Positions 6,599 to 13,610 are shown, counted from the stretch's first letter. The stretch is 15,488 nucleotides of DNA from Ceratorhiza oryzae-sativae (GCA_030998015.1 JARWMV010000213.1:1-15488), one strand, 5' to 3'. Numbers and translations are program-made. The notes: a model not told the origin generated them from the sequence alone.

Positions 6599-7571
6599 AT
6601 GAAAAGAAATAGCATGACTCAAGCAGAACGATTACAGTTCTCTTTACCTCAAAATCTGAAAGACATTCTTGTCGGGCTTATCCTCGGGGACTCTCTTCGA
6701 ATATTCCCTTTTTTAATTCTAATAACAACTTTTGTATTTTATTGTGCTACGAAATTATTATTCTATATCGATTATACTCAATTAATTGAGTCTGATATAA
6801 ATTTGTATAGTCAACTATTCCTTTCTTCTTTAGTGCCTGTTAAAACCAAACGGCTAACAAAAAAGGAAAGAGAGGAATTTGTTATACCTGAAAATTTACG
6901 AGAAATCACTATAGACCCCCCAAACTGATGCAGCTACGCTGCATTGTTTGGGGGGGCTATAGCCCCCCAAAATACGCGGTCCCTACGGGCCAGCGTATTG
7001 GGGGTCTATAGGGTTATTATTAGGAGATTTGTCTGCACAGAAACAAACCATTAAAGGAAATGCTTATTTTAGATTTGAACAAGGAATAGTTCATAAAGAT
7101 TACCTTTACCATTTGTACGAACTATTTCAAACTTATTGTTCAAGTGCCCCAAAAATAACTAATCGTCTTCCTGACAGTAGAACAGGAAATGTATATTCTC
7201 GTGTTTCTTTTTTCACTTATTGCTTACCCTGTTTTACCGAGCTATATAATTTATTTTACATATCAGGTAAAAAGGTAGTTCCAAGCATTATAGAGGACTT
7301 GTTAACACCTTTGTCTTTAAGCTATTGGATAGCAGATGATGGTAGCTGGAATAAACCTGGCAAATATACCGTATTATGTACGGATTCTTTCACATTAGAA
7401 GAAGTTGAACTTTTAATTGAAGTTTTAAATAACAAATTTAACTTAAAATGCTACAAATGTAGACAAGGAACTTCTTACAGAATAATAATTCCTTCTTATT
7501 CAATTCCTGTTTTACGAAATTTGTTGGCGGCGCACATGGCTCCTATGATGCGACATAAAATAGGTTTATAG
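6599..7571 (+). pseudogene. LAGLIDADG_2 homing endonuclease split by a double hairpin
   Basis: The frame from ATG 6599 (or 6614) runs to NLREITI, is cut by a double hairpin at 6915-7006, and resumes at 7011 as GLLLGDLSAQ. Removing the element plus one copy of the flanking duplication (net 97 bp) joins the two frames as EITI-GLLLGDL, which is exactly the first catalytic LAGLIDADG helix. The second motif region is LLTPLSLSYWIADDGSW and the protein ends MRHKIGL, the usual C-terminus of this intron-endonuclease family (DNA cleavage, intron homing). The N-terminus is odd. It has one starting block (MTQAERLQFSL.. to GLILGDS), then about 50 hydrophobic residues, then a second starting block (TKKEREEFVIPENLRE). 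The sequence is well preserved, so the interruption seems recent. Confidence 0.88.
6915..7006 (+). mobile_element. Family-2 double hairpin in endonuclease, target CTATAG
   Basis: Hairpin 1 is ACCCCCCAAAC..GTTTGGGGGGG (6915-6956, tip TGCAGCTACGCTGCA). Hairpin 2 is CCCCCCAAAATACGC..GCGTATTGGGGG (6963-7005). CTATAG occurs at 6909-6914, between the hairpins at 6957-6962, and at 7006-7011. The outer pair is a target duplication, since excision restores the coding frame. CTATAG is its own reverse complement, so this copy alone cannot tell the direction of the middle one. Confidence 0.88.
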
Positions 7572-7621
7572 TTTTATATATTATTATTATTAACAACAAA
7601 CCCCTCCTTATTTTCCCCAAG

Positions 7622-7704
7622 GAGTCGATATCCTGGCCTGTTTCAACTCGAAGAGTTGAAGCAGGCCTCGATCCTGGCCTCTCGAAGAGTTGAAGCAGGC
7701 CACG
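7622..7704 (+). repeat. CCTGGCC..AAGAGTTGAAGCAGGCC tandem hairpins
   Basis: Two related hairpins (about 7633-7668 and 7672-7703), each with CCTGGCCT at the start and AGCAGGCC at the end around ctcgaagagttg. They stand where the N-terminal part of the following endonuclease should be. Confidence 0.7.
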
Positions 7705-7708
7705 GTAG

Positions 7709-8251
7709 ATGTGCATTCGTAAACGAAAAGCAAGTGTGAATGCAAGATTGCAATTTGAACAAAGTATTTTACATGAGGATTACTTGCTCCACCTTTATGA
7801 TTTGTTTAAAACTTATTGTTCTTCATTGCCCAAAACAACTAATCGACCGCCGCACAAAGTAACACGTAAAATATATACTAGAGTTACGTTTAATACCTTT
7901 TCCTTACCTTGCTTTAATGAACTCTATGATTTGTTCTATCCGAATGGGCAAAAAGTAGTTCCATTAAACATAGGGGAGTTGCTTACTCCTTTGTCTTTAG
8001 TTTACTGGCTTTGTGACGATGGTAGTTTTAATAAAAAAGACCGGGCATTGGTGCTAAGTACTCAAAGTTTCACTATTGCTGAGGTAGAACTTCTAGTTCA
8101 AGTTTTAACTGACAAATTCGGGTTAAAAAGCACAATTAATGCAAATAATGGTGGTTTTACAATCAGAATTTCAGCCAAATCAACACCGGTTTTACAATCC
8201 TTATTGAAGGACCTTATGCCATCCATGATGCTATACAAAATCGGGCTATAA
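7709..8251 (+). pseudogene. LAGLIDADG_2 homing endonuclease lacking its N-terminus
   Basis: An open frame of 180 codons that starts at CIRKRKASVNARLQFEQ and ends LYKIGL. The body is intact: SLPCFNELYDLFYPNG, LLTPLSLVYWLCDDGSF (second motif region), SFTIAEVELLVQVL and a C-terminus matching the neighbouring gene. The first LAGLIDADG helix, expected as about 40 residues before CIRK, is absent and replaced by the hairpins at 7622-7704, so the enzyme is predicted inactive. The ATG at 7709 probably arises at the junction (gtagATGTGC, where homologues have gay-ctn-tay) and is not a genuine start. It lies 138 bp after the previous endonuclease, in the same direction. The two could come from tandem introns or a duplicated gene. 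Confidence 0.85.
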
Positions 8252-8559
8252 AATATAGTAATAATTTAGCCTGCCAAAATAAATACATCAGAAAATACCT
8301 CTAAGGCCGACACAGGCGTCAATTGCCACCGTCGACCCCCCAAACTGATGCAGCTATGCTGCATTGTTTGGGGGGGTGATGGCACTCCCAATACGCTGGC
8401 CCGTAGGGCGTGCCTTACAGGCTTGGTAACGCATTGGGAGGCCGTCGTGTTGGTATAACCGCGCCTAAATTCATACCCCAATTTATCTGTCGGCGTAGCC
8501 GCCGGACCATAACCATGGTTCAGGCCCATGATCCGCCGCCGTATGGACTCTAGGGCTGC
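8252..8559. other. Spacer around the 8335 element
   Basis: Outside the double hairpin this holds non-repetitive sequence. It includes ccgacacagg at about 8308-8317, a decamer that also occurs in large-subunit rRNA, but the neighbouring bases do not fit rRNA. A weak hairpin, catgg..ccatg, lies near 8508-8530. No gene is supported. Confidence 0.4.
8335..8442 (+). mobile_element. Family-2 double hairpin, target CCGTCG
   Basis: Hairpin 1 is ACCCCCCAAAC..GTTTGGGGGGG (8335-8376). The spacer is TGATGG (8377-8382). Hairpin 2 is CTCCCAATACGC..GCATTGGGAG with an inner GGCGTGCCTTACAGGC part. The flanks CCGTCG (8329-8334) and CCGTCG (8442-8447) form a 5-6 bp target duplication. The spacer pairs with the flanks if G-T pairs are allowed. 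Confidence 0.85.
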
Positions 8560-8781
8560 CCGCCGGCGTTAGAGGGAATCCTCAGATGAGGTAGCCTTGA
8601 CCATGAGTCTCATGGTCCAGGCTACCTCCCATAAAGATTCCCTCGTAGAAAATGACGACCGTTCGTCATTTTCAGCCGGCGGCTAAATATCGATATTATG
8701 CCGCGCACTAGCAATCGCAAACGGTTGCGATTGCTCACGTTGGTTGGTGGGACAAGTCCCACCAGCAACTAACGCGCGCGG
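8560..8781 (-). mobile_element. Family-1 element, long form
   Basis: 222-bp copy outside the inverted repeat. It is followed by the CACGTACGTG hairpin and by the empty version of the family-7 site. No target-site duplication is evident. Confidence 0.93.
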
Positions 8782-8792
8782 GCTGGCTGAAA

Positions 8793-8850
8793 TTGTTGCA
8801 CGTACGTGCAACAACTTCACGCTTGTAGAGGAGACGGCTCCGAAGCTTGA
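8793..8850 (+). repeat. Family-7 block with empty inner site
   Basis: The TTGTTGCACGTACGTGCAACAA hairpin (8793-8814) is followed by GAGGAGAC-GGCTCCGAAGCTT (8828 onward). The arm copies (241-284 and 836-879) and 9550-9600 have the same sequence with 30 bp inserted between GAGGAGAC and GGCTCC. This copy therefore shows the empty state. Confidence 0.85.
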
Positions 8851-9305
8851 GTTAAATCATGCAAGCATGATTATTTCCTCAAGCTGCCCTAGAGGGACAG
8901 GAGGCGGCGGAAGGGCCGGCGGACGATCGTGCAAGCACGATCCTCCGCCGGCCCTGTTAAATGAACCCTCGTCGAATCGGTTTAGTGCGTCCCTGCCGGA
9001 CATCTTCGATGACCGAGCAGGGAACGTGCGGAGATTCCAGCGTACACCTGACCCGTTGGGGAATGGGGCACGAGGCCGGCCCTCTGGCGGTGAGCCTGCT
9101 CCCGTTAACCTAGATACCAGGGCCGACGATCTTAGAGAGAAAGAACGCCGATCGAGGCGAGTATGGATCATATGGGGGTAACAACCGACCGAAGGTTGCG
9201 GACTATGACTGGTCCTTGCCCAAATTTGTCTGGCCTCTATCTCGGTCAACATCGTTCCGTGGTTTGCTTCCATGCAAGATTTATAAAATCTTGCTGGACC
9301 TGTAT
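8851..9305. other. GC-rich stretch with hairpins, no gene
   Basis: It contains GCATGATTTAA-type and GGCCGGCGGACGATCGTGC/GCACGATCCTCCGCCGGCC hairpins (about 8913-8955), a CCCTGCCGGACA..CGAGCAGGG hairpin related to one in the arm (8991-9024), and the caagatttataaaatcttg hairpin (about 9274-9292). Overlapping open frames on both strands have no protein-family features and are attributable to high GC. Confidence 0.6.
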
Positions 9306-9527
9306 CCGCCGGCGTTAGAGGGAATCCTCAGATGAGGTAGCCTTGACCATGAGTCTCATGGTCCAGGCTACCTCCCATAAAGATTCCCTCGTAGAAAATG
9401 ACGACCGTTCGTCATTTTCAGCCGGCGGCTAAATATCGATATTATGCCGCGCACTAGCAATCGCAAACGGTTGCGATTGCTCACGTTGGTTGGTGGGACA
9501 AGTCCCACCAGCAACTAACGCGCGCGG
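9306..9527 (-). mobile_element. Family-1 element, long form
   Basis: 222-bp copy. Its surroundings contain ccgtggttt (about 9258-9266) and aaaccacgg (about 9533-9541), so it lies inside what looks like an older hairpin arm pair. This fits insertion into a hairpin. Confidence 0.93.
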
Positions 9528-9544
9528 ACGCTAAACCACGGTTC

Positions 9545-9641
9545 GACTCAAGCTTCGGAGCCGTCTGTGTACGGCTTAAGCCGCACACAGACGTCTCCTC
9601 TACAAGCGTGAAATTGTTGCACGTACGTGCAACAACTTCAG
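9545..9641 (-). repeat. Family-7 block, filled form
   Basis: Minus-strand copy of the block found at 206-290, with the 30-bp inner palindrome (9563-9592) present, followed by the CACGTACGTG hairpin. Confidence 0.85.
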
Positions 9642-10067
9642 AGTAGTTGACACGAGATAGGGTAGGGGAACTTAAGTTCTCCTTCTTCCCGTCTGCGGCC
9701 GTGTTCCTGGAACACGACCACAGACGCAGGTGACCCCCAAACTGCCATTTCTTGACAATTCCTTAGGAATTGTCAAGGAGCCTGATTCCGAGCTGCATCA
9801 GTTTGGGGGGTCAATGGCGCCACAAGTCTTGTGGCGCGCATTGCAATCATTGGGGAGCAGCTGAAAGGGAAGAACCTGGGTACCCCGCTTAGGCCGCCCT
9901 TCGGGCGATCAAAGAGCGTTAGAAGTGAGGGCAAAAGTGCGGTAACGAAATTTGACCGAGCCCTTCGGGGCTGAAGTAAAAACGCTCTTACGGATAGTGG
10001 TATCCCTTCGGAGTTTTCCCCAAAGACCGCGCCTTTCTGAGCATCATGGTCAAAAATCATGCATGGC
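9642..10067. repeat. Hairpin mosaic
   Basis: It contains GTCTGCGGCCGTGTTC..GAACACGACCACAGAC (9692-9726) and a family-2 hairpin (ACCCCCAAACTG..CAGTTTGGGGGGT, 9734-9812). The loop of the latter is filled by CTTGACAATTC..GAATTGTCAAG. It also contains GGCGCCACAAG/CTTGTGGCGC (9817-9840) and a family-3 hairpin (9886-9918). No gene is visible. Confidence 0.7.
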
Positions 10068-10290
10068 AACGGCCTCCCAATGCGTTACCAAGCCTGTAAG
10101 GCACGCCCTACGGGCCAGCGTATTGGGAGTGCCATTACCCGGGGTGGTTTTGGGCCCTAGTGCCCCCCAAACATGTGCAGCTACGCTGCATTGTTTGGGG
10201 GGCATCCACCCCCCAAATGAAGCAATTACGGGGCCTCTAAAATAGCTTTGCTATTTTAAGTGGCCCCTAATTGCATCATTGGGGGTCTAC
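10068..10290 (-). mobile_element. Compound family-2 hairpins
   Basis: Positions about 10070-10136 are the reverse complement of hairpin 2 of the 8335 element (CCTCCCAATGCG..CGTATTGGGAG). A type-1 hairpin (GCCCCCCAAACATG..GTTTGGGGGGC, 10162-10203) follows. Next comes a C-run hairpin (10209-10285) with the nested tip TAAAATAGC/GCTATTTTA inside GGGGCC..GGCCCC. Hairpins recombine as modules here. I found no clear target duplication. Confidence 0.75.
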
Positions 10291-10629
10291 GGGCACTCTT
10301 TGCCCAACTATCTGGGATCTTCTGGTAATAAAAAAAAATAACACCCAGAACCCTTGAACACATGTCCTGGGGCTCTGGATTGAATTTTCCTTACCTTGCT
10401 AGGTACGCTGCTGAATCGGCGATCGTAAGCTCGTTTTCATTGTTGAGGTAACTCAACTTCTGAAAACGATCGGTTTGTATTACTCGGTTTCAGCTAGATC
10501 AAATAAAAACAAAAATAAACTTCTGGCTAGCTGGTGCAATAAAGTGTTCCATCAATACCCTAGTCAAATTGTGGTTAAGTTTCAAGGAAAACCTATCCTG
10601 TATAAAAATAAAATACTGGATTCAGCCTT
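10291..10629. other. Unassigned sequence upstream of nad6 hairpins
   Basis: A GATCGTAAGCTCGTTTTC..GAAAACGATC hairpin lies near 10420-10470. Its tip contains GAGGTAACTC. From 10475 a frame of about 55 codons (YYSVSARSNKNKNK..., SWCNKVFHQYPSQIV...) is A+T-rich and gene-like in codon use, but I do not recognise it. It is cut by the hairpins starting at 10637. It could be the remnant of a coding sequence. Confidence 0.35.
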
Positions 10630-10636
10630 TTTCGCC

Positions 10637-10756
10637 TCGACTGTGGGCGGCTTTAGCCGCCCACAGGCTCCGGCCCCTCCAAACAATGCAGCGTAGCTGC
10701 ACATGTTTGGGGGGCAGAAGTCTGCGGTCGTGTTCATGGAACAAGACCACAGACGA
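10637..10756 (+). mobile_element. Family-9 compound hairpin upstream of nad6
   Basis: The outer ends are CCTCG and CGAGG. Inside are CTGTGGGCGGC..GCCGCCCACAG, then a family-2 hairpin (CCCCTCCAAAC..GTTTGGGGGG), then GTCTGCGGTCGTGTTC..GAACAAGACCACAGAC. A second copy at about 13033-13142 has lost the left strand of the middle hairpin. nad6 begins 57 bp downstream. Confidence 0.8.
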
Positions 10757-10812
10757 GGTAAAAACAAATATTTAGAAATGCGAAAGCATAGGCACAATTA
10801 AACAAAAAAAAA

Positions 10813-11490
10813 ATGATAAACAACTTTTTATTAGACGTGTTAGCCGCTGGAGCTATCTTATCAGGTATTTTAGTTATTACTTCTAAAAACCCTGTAATTG
10901 CTGTACTTTTCTTAATTTCAGCTTTCTGCAACGCCGCAGGTTACCTAATCTTACTTGGAGTGGGCTTTGTAGGTATTTCATACATAATAGTCTACATTGG
11001 AGCCATAGCTGTGCTTTTCCTATTTGTAATTATGATGATTAATATTAATTTATCTGACATACTGGACATTGGAAGTCAGTATACAAAAAACCTACCTTTG
11101 GCTTTAACTGTAGGTTTTCTATTTACATATGAGATTTTCACAGTAATTCCCGTGAACTTCGGTAAAGTTGCTATATTAAATCTGCCTTTGGAATTATTAA
11201 CTTATTTAAATGGATTACTATACGGTTCAACCGTTCCTTCAATATCTGATGTAAATATTTCCCAAAATCCGTATACTTGGGACATTTCAAGTTTTAGTTT
11301 CCTACAAGTAGAATCATTGGGCCACGGACTGTACACCTATGGAGCCCCATTGTTCATTTTATGTAGTATAATACTATTGCTTTCGATGTTGGCTCCTATT
11401 TCAGTTGTCCATTTAAAATCAAGTAATAACCAAAAAACTTATCAAACTTCTAACCCCTCCCAAACCAGAAACTCTATTTCATTTAATTGA
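10813..11490 (+). CDS. nad6: NADH dehydrogenase subunit 6
   Basis: Membrane subunit of respiratory complex I (NADH:ubiquinone oxidoreductase) in the inner mitochondrial membrane. The 225 residues contain five hydrophobic helices at about 7-25, 28-48, 52-76, 92-112 and 178-200. Helix 3 contains the family signature YIVYIGAIAVLFLFVIMM, and the N-terminal ITSKNPVIAVLFLIS is typical of fungal Nad6. The ATG at 10813 follows an A-rich leader, and no other start is nearby. After helix 5 (PISVVHLK) a Ser/Asn-rich tail of about 23 residues has no counterpart I know in Nad6. The frame ends with TGA. If TGA is read as tryptophan, as in many fungal mitochondria, the frame continues without a stop into the endonuclease below. 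Confidence 0.95.
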   Translation: MINNFLLDVLAAGAILSGILVITSKNPVIAVLFLISAFCNAAGYLILLGVGFVGISYIIVYIGAIAVLFLFVIMMININLSDILDIGSQYTKNLPLALTVGFLFTYEIFTVIPVNFGKVAILNLPLELLTYLNGLLYGSTVPSISDVNISQNPYTWDISSFSFLQVESLGHGLYTYGAPLFILCSIILLLSMLAPISVVHLKSSNNQKTYQTSNPSQTRNSISFN

Positions 11491-11892
11491 ACAAGATCAG
11501 TTAAACATAATCTTGGGCTCAACTCCGGTAATAGAGCTTCTTACCATACATCTTCTTACTCGGGTAAATTAGATCCTTGGGCTGTTACAGGTCTAGTGGA
11601 TGCTGAGGGCTATTTTGGTTTCACTATTACAAAAAAAAGTGGGAGAAAACTAGGTTTCGAACTAAAACCCCAATTTTGTCTTCACATGCATGCTAGAGAG
11701 TATGATCTACTTGTCAGTTTAAAAGAATTCTTTGGGGTAGGTACAGTCACTTTAAGAAGTAAAGACGCGTATTATGCTGTATATTCTAAAAGGGATCTCG
11801 AAATTATTGTTCAACATTTTAAACTATTCCCTTTATTGACCTCAAAAAGAAATAGTTTCTTTATATTTTTAATTGTTTTTGATATGTTCTGT

Positions 11893-12064
11893 CCGCCGGC
11901 GTTAGAGGGAATCCTAAAGATTCCCTCGTAGAAAATGACGACCGTTCGTCATTTTCAGCCGGCGGCTAAATATCGATATTATGCCGCGCACTAGCAATCG
12001 CAAACGGTTGCGATTGCTCACGTTGGTTGGTGGGACAAGTCCCACCAGCAACTAACGCGCGCGG
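11893..12064 (-). mobile_element. Family-1 short element inserted in a homing-endonuclease gene
   Basis: 172-bp copy that cuts the endonuclease downstream of nad6. Coding sequence ends at ...FDMFC before it and resumes as HLSVEGF after it. No clear target duplication is seen, and a few codons may have been lost at the junction. Confidence 0.93.
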
Positions 12065-12099
12065 ACATCTTTCTGTGGAAGGTTTCATGAGAGCTGTTT

Positions 12100-12168
12100 C
12101 ATACCCCCGCTTAGGGTCAACCAGCATTGTATTTATATATAAATACATGCTGTTGACCCGTGGGTATG
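12100..12168 (+). repeat. Family-6 nested hairpin in the endonuclease
   Basis: CATACCCCCGCTT..GTGGGTATG outer stem, GGGTCAAC/TTGACCC inner stem and TATTTATATATAAATA tip. Compare the copy at 13500-13582, in which the inner loop is empty (gggtcaacgaccc). Confidence 0.82.
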
Positions 12169-12196
12169 GATATCGAGGCCGCGTTCGCGGCGAGGT

Positions 12197-12349
12197 ATTG
12201 CGAGGTACCCTGGAACTTTAAGTTCCAGGGTACCTCGGAATCAGACGCCGCGCGCACGCCAGGGCCGCCTTGGCTTACATTGACCTTAAGGTCAATATGA
12301 GCCAAGCTTGCTTGGCTTAAGCCAAGGCGTTCGCAGGCGTGCACGGGTC
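12197..12349 (+). repeat. Family-4 and family-5 hairpins in series
   Basis: The family-4 stem ATTGCGAGGTACC..GGTACCTCGGAATC occupies 12197-12242. The family-5 stem CGCACGCC..GGCGTGCACGGGT (12252-12347) follows. Its tip is a double hairpin: CTTGGCT around TTGACCTTAAGGTCAA, then CTTGGCTTAAGCCAAG. The same base with only the second tip hairpin occurs at 13664-13720, and with an unrelated tip at 14144-14197. Confidence 0.8.
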
Positions 12350-12521
12350 CCGCCGGCGTTAGAGGGAATCCTAAAGATTCCCTCGTAGAAAATGACGACC
12401 GTTCGTCATTTTCAGCCGGCGGCTAAATATCGATATTATGCCGCGCACTAGCAATCGCAAACGGTTGCGATTGCTCACGTTGGTTGGTGGGACAAGTCCC
12501 ACCAGCAACTAACGCGCGCGG
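12350..12521 (-). mobile_element. Family-1 element, short form
   Basis: 172-bp copy at the end of a block of nested hairpins (12100-12521) that separates two coding pieces of the endonuclease (HLSVEGF..RAVS and NYLNRPLEPE). Confidence 0.93.
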
Positions 12522-12594
12522 AAACTATCTTAACAGACCATTAGAACCCGAGACATTAAACTCTATCACAGGGATTTACGGAAAACTACCATTG

Positions 12595-12689
12595 ACCCCC
12601 CAAACTGATGCAGCTATGCTGCATTGTTTGGGGGGGTAATGGCCCTCCCAATACGTTGGCCTTACAGGCTTGGTAACGCATTGGGAGGT
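12595..12689 (+). mobile_element. Family-2 double hairpin in endonuclease, target CATTG
   Basis: The duplication CATTG lies at 12590-12594 and 12690-12694. The type-1 hairpin is ACCCCCC..GGGGGGG, the spacer is TAATGG (12637-12642), and the second hairpin is CCTCCCAATACG..GCATTGGGAGG. Deleting the element and one CATTG joins KLPL to LILPPVV in one frame. Confidence 0.9.
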
Positions 12690-12834
12690 CATTGTTAATC
12701 TTACCGCCTGTTGTAAAGTATTCTAGTGTAACTATTCCAAGTCCTTGGTGGGTTATTGGGTTTATATCCGGACAATCTAAATAAAGGTTTGCCTGAAGAA
12801 TTGAAAATAGCGTTCACAAATGTTGTCCCTGTAG

Positions 12835-12907
12835 ACCCCCAATGATTACATTATTGGGGGGCTACTGCCCCTCAAACAATGCAGCGTAGCTGCACATGTT
12901 TGGGGGT
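12835..12907 (+). mobile_element. Family-2 double hairpin in endonuclease, target (C)NGTAG
   Basis: Here the hairpins come in reverse order: ACCCCCAATGA..TTATTGGGGGG first, spacer CTACTG (12862-12867), then CCCCTCAAACAATG..ACATGTTTGGGGGT. The flanks are CTGTAG (12829-12834) and CAGTAG (12908-12913). Excision with one flank joins VVPV to ERPEYG in one frame. Confidence 0.88.
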
Positions 12908-12927
12908 CAGTAGAGAGACCAGAGTAT

Positions 12928-12981
12928 GGTTTCAACTGGTCCAGTTGCATGGTGGTCCAGTTGCATGGTGGTCCAGATGGA
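12928..12981 (+). repeat. 16-bp tandem repeat in the endonuclease
   Basis: The unit GGTCCAGTTGCATGGT occurs twice and again in part (ggtccagatgg), between the coding pieces GFN and IPYPMW. Since 16 is not a multiple of 3 but two units plus flanks keep the frame open, it may be slippage in a decaying gene. Confidence 0.8.
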
Positions 12982-13032
12982 AATATACCTTATCCTATGT
13001 GGATCTCCGGGTTTGTTTCTGGAAAATGATAA

Positions 13033-13142
13033 CCTCGACTGTGGGCGGCTTTAGCCGCCCACAGGCTCCGGGCAGCGTAGCTGCACATGTTTGGGGGGCA
13101 GAAGTCTGCGGTCGTGTTCCTGGAACAAGACCACAGACGAGG
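13033..13142 (+). mobile_element. Family-9 compound hairpin, damaged copy
   Basis: Copy of 10637-10756. The left strand of the middle hairpin (CCCCTCCAAACAAT) is missing, leaving GCAGCGTAGCTGCACATG. It ends the endonuclease right after GFVSGK. Confidence 0.8.
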
Positions 13143-13499
13143 TAGAAATAGTAATTCAAGTTTTTATCCTTAAAAATAAATTATTTGAAACTAATCTTAG
13201 TTACGAGGCTAACTTTTTTTAAAAGTTTATTTCTGAGTTGTCTCCTAATGATAAATATCCATTTAGGAAGACAAGCCAACTTTTAGGTCCGGGGTTCCAA
13301 GATTGGTCTTTCTGTCTCCGAGGGCTCCAGTGATGGACTCCTCAGCCGGGAAGTCGATTTGAGCTTTACTTCTATCCAGATATGGAAGAAACCGGACCTT
13401 TGGATTCTATTGTTCTCCGTATAGAGATGTAGACGATTCCAAAGTTAGGTCAGATTCCTAAAATTTGAAGAAAGTTTTGAGTCCTATAATCGCCTGAAT
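13143..13499 (+). other. Unassigned stretch with a low-stop frame
   Basis: The frame starting at 13139 has only TAA (13220), TGA (near 13334) and TAG (near 13430) in 300 bp. It reads protein-like pieces such as SPNDKYPFRKTSQLLGPGF and FELYFYPDMEETGPL. I do not recognise them. They could be the remnant of an endonuclease or a plasmid gene, or chance. Confidence 0.3.
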
Positions 13500-13582
13500 C
13501 ATACCCCCGCTTATCGGCTGAAATCTTAGGTGTAACCCAAGATTTCAGCCGATAAGCGGAGGGTCAACGACCCGTGGGTATG
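13500..13582 (+). repeat. Family-6 hairpin with alternative inner hairpin
   Basis: The outer CATACCCCCGCTTA..GTGGGTATG matches the copy at 12100. In its 5' side a new perfect hairpin, CCGCTTATCGGCTGAAATCTT..AAGATTTCAGCCGATAAGCGG, is inserted. The GGGTCAAC-GACCC site that carries the A+T-rich tip elsewhere is empty (13561-13573). Confidence 0.82.
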
Positions 13583-13610
13583 GTTATCGAGGCCGCGTTC
13601 GCGGCGAGGT

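Larger units (their letters stand above)
11491..13036 (+). pseudogene. LAGLIDADG_1 homing endonuclease, in frame with nad6, shattered by hairpins
   Basis: The frame continues that of nad6 after one TGA. It has a linker of about 23 codons (to SYHTSSYSG), then KLDPWAVTGLVDAEGYFGF, the first LAGLIDADG helix, on to FKLFPLLTSKRNSFF. Then come HLSVEGFMRAVS (about 12066-12101), NYLNRPLEPETLNSITGIYG (12523-12594) and, after a removable element, PPVVKYSSVTIPSPWWVIGFISG (12704-12772), which holds the second LAGLIDADG helix. A second, different version of the same region follows: NLNKGLPEELKIAFTNVVPV (12774-12833), then ERPEYGFN (12913 on), then IPYPMWISGFVSG (to about 13027). Four hairpin elements separate the pieces. 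The enzyme is dead unless insertions are removed at the DNA or RNA level. The presence of two second halves suggests a hybrid of two genes or a partial duplication. Confidence 0.85.

Noticed and set aside
7709..8251. Intact endonuclease starting at ATG 7709
   Set aside because: The start lies at the hairpin junction and the first LAGLIDADG helix is missing compared with the two related genes.
8308..8317. Large-subunit rRNA fragment (ccgacacagg)
   Set aside because: Only a decamer matches. The flanking bases do not follow conserved rRNA.
8744..9273. Long overlapping frames on both strands (145 and 138 codons)
   Set aside because: High GC lowers stop frequency. The frames run through a family-1 element and perfect hairpins, and no protein family is recognisable.
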